Positions 60,147-64,000 of a stretch of DNA of 64,000 nucleotides are shown piece after piece; positions within the stretch are counted from its first letter, which is position 1; every line of letters starts with the position of its first letter. A model generated the notes under the pieces. It was not told the origin of the DNA. It saw only the letters and a program-made list of their open reading frames with translations, and ran no database searches. Position numbers and translations under genes: made by a program. Source of the stretch: Nitrospirillum viridazoti (GTDB taxonomy: Bacteria > Pseudomonadota > Alphaproteobacteria > Azospirillales > Azospirillaceae); the NCBI RefSeq assembly GCF_007827975.1, contig NZ_VITT01000032.1. One strand, given 5' to 3'.

Positions 60147-62192
60147 GTGGATAGCACCCATCATACCCCGCACCCCGCCGTTGAACCCTACCGGGGCGAT
60201 GCCGAGCTGGCCCGCCTGCTGAAGGCCGCCGGCATCGACCGTGATGTGGCCGGGGTGCGGGAATTGCTGCGCGGGGTGCAGGCGGCGCCGGAGGATGTGG
60301 ACCCGGGCCATTTCCTGTCCCTGTTCGGCCGCGACCTGCCGGAGGAACTGGCGGCCCAGCTGGCCGCCCTGAAGTCCTTGATCGAGGCGCCGCCCCCGCC
60401 GCAGGTGGGCGACATCGCCGCCCGCGTGGCGGCGCTGCGCGCTGAATTGGCGCGCATGGATTTGGACGGGTTCGTCATTCCCCGCGCCGATGAATTCCAG
60501 GGCGAGTACGTGCCCGCCCGGTCGGAGCGCCTGGCCTGGATCACGGGCTTCACCGGCTCGGCCGGTATCGCCGTGGTGATGCGCGACCGCGCCGCCGTCT
60601 TCGTCGACGGCCGCTACACCCTGCAGGCCGAGGCCCAGGTGTCGGCCAGCCTCTATGAGCGCCATCATCTGACCGAGACCTTCCACGGCGACTGGATCGC
60701 CGGCATCGTGAAGAAGGGCGGCCGCATCGGTTATGATCCGTGGCTGCACACCGTGGGCTGGATCGACCGCATGAAGGCGGCCCTGGGCCGCGCCGGCGCG
60801 GAACTGGTGGCGGTCGACACCAATCCGCTGGACGCGATCTGGCACGACCGCCCCTCCGCCCCGCTGGGGCCGGTGGTGGCCCAGGCCCTGGCCCAGGCCG
60901 GCCAGTCCTCCGCCGACAAGCGGGCGGAGATCGCGGCCGAGCTGAAGCGTAATGGGGAGCTGGCGGCCGTGCTGACCCAGCCGGACGGCATCGCCTGGCT
61001 GCTGAACATCCGCGGCGGCGACGTGCCCAACACGCCCCTGCCGCTGTCCTACGCCCTGCTGACCAATGACGGCGACGTCGACCTGTTCATCGACAGCCGC
61101 AAGCTGGTGCCGGGGCTGGAGGTCCACCTGGGAAATCAGGTCTCCGTCCGCAAGCCGGAGGAACTGCGCGGCGCCCTTGAGGCCATCGGCGCCACCGGCG
61201 GCAAGGTGCGGGTCGACACCGTCTGGACGGCGTCCTGGGTGTTCGACCGCCTGACCGAGGCCGGCGCCCGGGTGGTGAAGGAACGCGACCCCACCGTCTT
61301 CCGCAAGGCCGCTAAGAACACGGTCGAAATCGCCGGCACCCGCGCCGCCCATGCCCGCGACGGTGTCGCCGTCACCCGTTTCCTGCACTGGCTGAGCGGT
61401 GCGGCGGCGGCCGGCACCCTGACGGAGATCGAGGCGTCGGACCGCCTGTTCGAGTTCCGCAAGGAACAATCGATGTTCCGGGGCACCAGCTTCGACAGCA
61501 TTTCCGGCGCCGGGCCCAATGGCGCCATCGTCCATTACCGCGCGGCCCCGGAGACCAACCGCGTGCTGGAGAAGGACAGCGTCTACCTGATCGACAGCGG
61601 TGGGCAGTACCTGGACGGCACCACCGACATCACCCGCACGGTGGCCGTGGGCACCCCGCCGGCCGACGCCAAGCGCCACTTCACCCTGGTGCTGAAGGGG
61701 CACATCGCGCTGGCCACCCTGCGCTTCCCCAAGGGCACCACCGGCTCGCAGATCGACATCCTGGCCCGCCAGTTCCTGTGGGCCCAGGGCCTGGACTACG
61801 ACCATGGCACCGGCCATGGCGTGGGCAGCTTCCTGTCGGTGCATGAGGAATCGGCCCGCATCGCCAAGGCCCCCAACGCGGTGGCAATGGTGCCGGGCAT
61901 GATCCTGTCGAACGAGCCCGGCTATTACCGCACGGGCCAGTACGGCATCCGCATCGAGAACCTGGTGCTGGTGCGGCCGGCGGCGGACGTTCCCGGCGGC
62001 GACCACCCCATGATGGCGTTCGAGACCCTGACCCTGGCGCCCATCGACCGCAATCTGATCGAGCCCGCGCTGCTGACGGAGGCGGAGAAGGCTTGGCTGA
62101 ACGCCTATCACGCCCGCGTGGCGGAAAAGGTGGGGCCGTACCTGGAGGCGGACGCCGCCGCCTGGCTGGCCACCGCTACGGCGCCCATCTGA
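60147..62192 (+). CDS. pepP: Xaa-Pro aminopeptidase (aminopeptidase P), long form
   Basis: A dimanganese M24B peptidase releasing N-terminal residues before proline. The 681-aa product has two creatinase-type N-domains and a pita-bread catalytic domain. Metal ligands lie in LIDSGGQYLDGTTDITRT (two Asp), GHGVGSFLSVHEESARIAK (His) and PGMILSNEPGYYRTGQYGIR plus a final Glu in GIRIENLVLV. The first ~75 residues (up to PPPPQVGD) form an extra helical segment before the standard N-domain. GTG start with AGAGAGG upstream. Confidence 0.93.
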   Translation: MDSTHHTPHPAVEPYRGDAELARLLKAAGIDRDVAGVRELLRGVQAAPEDVDPGHFLSLFGRDLPEELAAQLAALKSLIEAPPPPQVGDIAARVAALRAELARMDLDGFVIPRADEFQGEYVPARSERLAWITGFTGSAGIAVVMRDRAAVFVDGRYTLQAEAQVSASLYERHHLTETFHGDWIAGIVKKGGRIGYDPWLHTVGWIDRMKAALGRAGAELVAVDTNPLDAIWHDRPSAPLGPVVAQALAQAGQSSADKRAEIAAELKRNGELAAVLTQPDGIAWLLNIRGGDVPNTPLPLSYALLTNDGDVDLFIDSRKLVPGLEVHLGNQVSVRKPEELRGALEAIGATGGKVRVDTVWTASWVFDRLTEAGARVVKERDPTVFRKAAKNTVEIAGTRAAHARDGVAVTRFLHWLSGAAAAGTLTEIEASDRLFEFRKEQSMFRGTSFDSISGAGPNGAIVHYRAAPETNRVLEKDSVYLIDSGGQYLDGTTDITRTVAVGTPPADAKRHFTLVLKGHIALATLRFPKGTTGSQIDILARQFLWAQGLDYDHGTGHGVGSFLSVHEESARIAKAPNAVAMVPGMILSNEPGYYRTGQYGIRIENLVLVRPAADVPGGDHPMMAFETLTLAPIDRNLIEPALLTEAEKAWLNAYHARVAEKVGPYLEADAAAWLATATAPI

Positions 62193-62275
62193 GATAACCG
62201 GCGGGTTTGCGCGCCCGCCGGCATCCTTTAAGCTGCCGCCCTCATGGCAGGGGGCGGCAGTATAGGGGGGCGGCA

Positions 62276-63352
62276 GTGGATCGGCGTTCATTCCTGACGA
62301 CATCGGGCCTGGCGACGGCGGGCCTGGCGACGGCGGGCACCGCCGCCGTCATCGCGTCTTCGGCTCCGGCGGCGGCGGGCGGCCCGGCCCCCGTCAAGCC
62401 ACCCCTGTTGCGGCCCCCAATGTTGCGGGCGGGCGACAAGGTGGGTGTGCTGGACCTCAGCACCGCCGTCTATGACCCCGCCGTCGCCGACCGGGTGGCG
62501 GCCATCGTCCAGGCCCTGGGCCTGGTGCCGGTGCTGTCGCCGCATCTCTTCGATCGCTCGCGGGCCTTCAAGGCCTCCGTCCAGGAGCGGCTGTCCGACC
62601 TGCACGGCTTCATCACCGATCCCGCCATCCGCGGTGTCTTCTGCGCCCGCGGCGGCTATGGCATCAGTGAGATCGTGGACCGGGTGGACTACGACCTCAT
62701 CCGCCGCAACCCCAAGATCTTCCTGGGCTTCAGCGATCCCACGCTGCTGCACCTGGCCATCGCGCGCAAGGCGGGCTTGGTCACTTTCCATGGCCGCATG
62801 CCGGGCCTGGCCAAGTTCACGCCCTTCTCGCTGGAGGCGCTGCGCCGTGCCGTCTGCGCGCCAGATCCCCTAGGCGCCCTCTCCAATCCGGAGGAGGGCA
62901 ATCCGCTCCGCCCCAACTACCCGCTGCGCACCATTGCGCCCGGCCAGGCCGGCGGCCAGCTGGTGGGTGGCAACCTGTCCATGATCATGGCCGCCATGGG
63001 CACGCCGTGGGAAATCGACACGCGCGGCGCCATCCTCATGGTCGAGGATGTGGACGAGGCGCCCTATGCCATCGCCCGCATGCTGTGGACCCTGCGGCAC
63101 GCCGGTAAGCTACAGGCCGCGTCCGGCATCGTCGTCGGCGCCTGCGCCGGCTGCGACAAGCTCACCGACGCCTCGCCCTATGGCCTGAACGAGGTGTTCG
63201 ACCTGGTGCTGGGCGACCTGGGCATCCCGGTCTTCTCGGGATTGGCCCTGGGCCACACCGACGAGACCCTGACCCTGCCGCTGGGCGTACAAGCCCATCT
63301 CGACGCCACGGCCCGCACCCTGACGGTGCTGGAGAGCGGGGTTGCCGCTTAA
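62276..63352 (+). CDS. ldcA: Tat-exported LD-carboxypeptidase (S66 family)
   Basis: Murein tetrapeptide LD-carboxypeptidase, 358 aa, releasing the terminal D-Ala in cell-wall recycling. The serine-nucleophile elbow is LGFSDPTLLHLA; the Glu/His partners fit MVEDVDEAPYAIARML and LALGHTDETLTLPLG. FCARGGYGISEIVDRVDYDL is the family oxyanion region. The start MDRRSFLTTSGLATAGLATAG is a twin-arginine signal (RR-x-FL), unusual because LdcA is normally cytosolic. GTG start at 62276 with AGGGGGG upstream; an earlier open frame lacks homology. Confidence 0.9.
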   Translation: MDRRSFLTTSGLATAGLATAGTAAVIASSAPAAAGGPAPVKPPLLRPPMLRAGDKVGVLDLSTAVYDPAVADRVAAIVQALGLVPVLSPHLFDRSRAFKASVQERLSDLHGFITDPAIRGVFCARGGYGISEIVDRVDYDLIRRNPKIFLGFSDPTLLHLAIARKAGLVTFHGRMPGLAKFTPFSLEALRRAVCAPDPLGALSNPEEGNPLRPNYPLRTIAPGQAGGQLVGGNLSMIMAAMGTPWEIDTRGAILMVEDVDEAPYAIARMLWTLRHAGKLQAASGIVVGACAGCDKLTDASPYGLNEVFDLVLGDLGIPVFSGLALGHTDETLTLPLGVQAHLDATARTLTVLESGVAA

Positions 63353-63425
63353 GCGGCGGCCATGGTGGAAGGGGACACCGGATAGTATCATTAAGCACCG
63401 TCGTGATGCCTCTGGAGGCCGCACA

Positions 63426-63878
63426 ATGCCCGATTCCACCCCCTCACTTTACGAGCGTGATTTTTACGCATGGGCCAACGAGCAGGCCGCCCTGCTTCGT
63501 GCCGGCAAGCTGGCGGCGGCTGATATCGCGCACATTGCCGAGGAAATCGAGAGCATGGGCAAGACCGAAAAGCGGGAGCTTATCAGCCGGCTTGCGGTGC
63601 TGCTTGCCCACCTTCTCAAATGGCAATATCAGCCCGAACGCCAGAGCCGGTCGTGGGAGGCCACGATCCGCACTCAGCGCCTGGAAGTGCGCGATCATCT
63701 GGCCGACAACCCCAGCCTAAAAGCCCAGCTTGCCGATGCCGTGGCTGCCGCTTATGAGCGCGCGGTGATTTCCGCCGCTGAAACCAATCTGCCGGAGAAC
63801 ACCTTTCCCAATGCCTGCCCATGGGCTTTCGATCTGGTCATGAGTGAAGGGTTCTGGCCGGACGCTGAGGCTCACTGA
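63426..63878 (+). CDS. DUF29 domain protein
   Basis: A 150-aa helical protein with the DUF29 signature: YERDFYAWANEQAALLRAGK, IAHIAEEIESMGKTEKREL, LLAHLLKWQYQPERQSRSWE and a conserved C-terminal CPWAFDLVMSEGFWPD. GGAGG lies 7 bases before the ATG. DUF29 is common in cyanobacteria and alphaproteobacteria, often in genomic accessory regions; biochemical function is unknown. Lower-than-average GC third positions suggest mobility. Confidence 0.9.
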   Translation: MPDSTPSLYERDFYAWANEQAALLRAGKLAAADIAHIAEEIESMGKTEKRELISRLAVLLAHLLKWQYQPERQSRSWEATIRTQRLEVRDHLADNPSLKAQLADAVAAAYERAVISAAETNLPENTFPNACPWAFDLVMSEGFWPDAEAH

Positions 63879-63919
63879 CGTCTTGGGGATTATCAGAAGC
63901 TAACGAGTCGCCTGTGAAG

Positions 63920-63965
63920 AATGGCCCTGATCGGCTCAACTGGAACTGATCAGGGCCATTTTGCT
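63920..63965 (+). terminator. Intrinsic terminator of the DUF29 gene
   Basis: AATGGCCCTGATC (63920-63932) pairs perfectly over 13 bp with GATCAGGGCCATT (63948-63960), followed by TTGCTTT. Confidence 0.85.
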
Positions 63966-64000
63966 TTGAGTTTGGAGGACCAGGAAGAAGGCACGCCAAA

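Noticed and set aside
60016..60222. 68-codon open frame before pepP
   Set aside because: No ribosome site, overlaps the pepP start region, no coding-like composition.

Overview
The window is a GC-rich, densely coded chromosomal segment of an alphaproteobacterium, most likely Rhodospirillales/Azospirillaceae (Azospirillum, Niveispirillum or Nitrospirillum relatives). The basis is gene order rather than a database match: ruvCAB-ybgC-tolQRAB-pal-cpoB-tilS-ftsH-folP-glmM, zapA-6S RNA-5-FCL, serC-serA with a serC-type leader, and tkt-gap-fba-thiE with a class I (FbaB-type) aldolase. About 57 protein genes are supported. No tRNA, rRNA, IS element, prophage or CRISPR was seen; most of the window is core genome.

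Layout. 1-4.5 kb: 3' end of efp, inositol monophosphatase, an OmpR/EnvZ-type two-component pair and a divergent MipA-like outer-membrane protein. 4.5-10.6 kb: glutathione peroxidase behind a Fur-superfamily operator, a three-gene OmpA / MotA-ExbB / MotB-like envelope locus, a FemAB-like acyltransferase, and epmA, whose substrate EF-P is encoded at the left edge. 10.6-11.4 kb: a VapBC-type toxin-antitoxin pair with a doubly frameshifted toxin. 11.4-20.2 kb (minus strand): tkt, gap, a small unknown, a large propeller-GGDEF protein, fba and thiE; no phosphoglycerate kinase gene lies among them. 20.6-24.1 kb: DUF4164, zapA, 6S RNA, 5-formyl-THF cyclo-ligase, YmdB-type phosphoesterase, YebC. 24.1-39.4 kb: Holliday-junction resolution, the Tol-Pal envelope machine, TilS, FtsH, FolP, GlmM and ThiD. 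39.4-49.3 kb: a MocR/PhzF divergent pair, a 578-residue orphan protein, serC-serA with leader RNA, a minimal chemoreceptor-tip protein, a soluble diguanylate cyclase and a small unknown. 49.5-64 kb: UvrD/PcrA helicase, PEBP protein with divergent TetR regulator and palindromic operator, a redoxin-2OG-oxygenase fusion, a TPR glycosyltransferase, an exported M3 oligopeptidase, an AT-richer secreted orphan, PrmA, aminopeptidase P, a Tat-exported LD-carboxypeptidase and a DUF29 protein.

How the genes work together. Two separate proton-channel systems of the MotAB/TolQR/ExbBD superfamily are present: canonical Tol-Pal-CpoB and the uncharacterised locus at 5.3-8.5 kb. Carbon metabolism (tkt, gap, fba) leads via 3-phosphoglycerate to serC-serA. 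Two diguanylate cyclases with intact GGEE motifs and inhibitory sites point to c-di-GMP signalling. The best candidates for new biology are the three-gene envelope locus, the serC leader that buries its ribosome-binding site, the repeated CATTGTCAT motifs at the MocR/PhzF pair, the 578-residue orphan and the redoxin-oxygenase fusion. No wholly new multi-gene system could be demonstrated from sequence alone.
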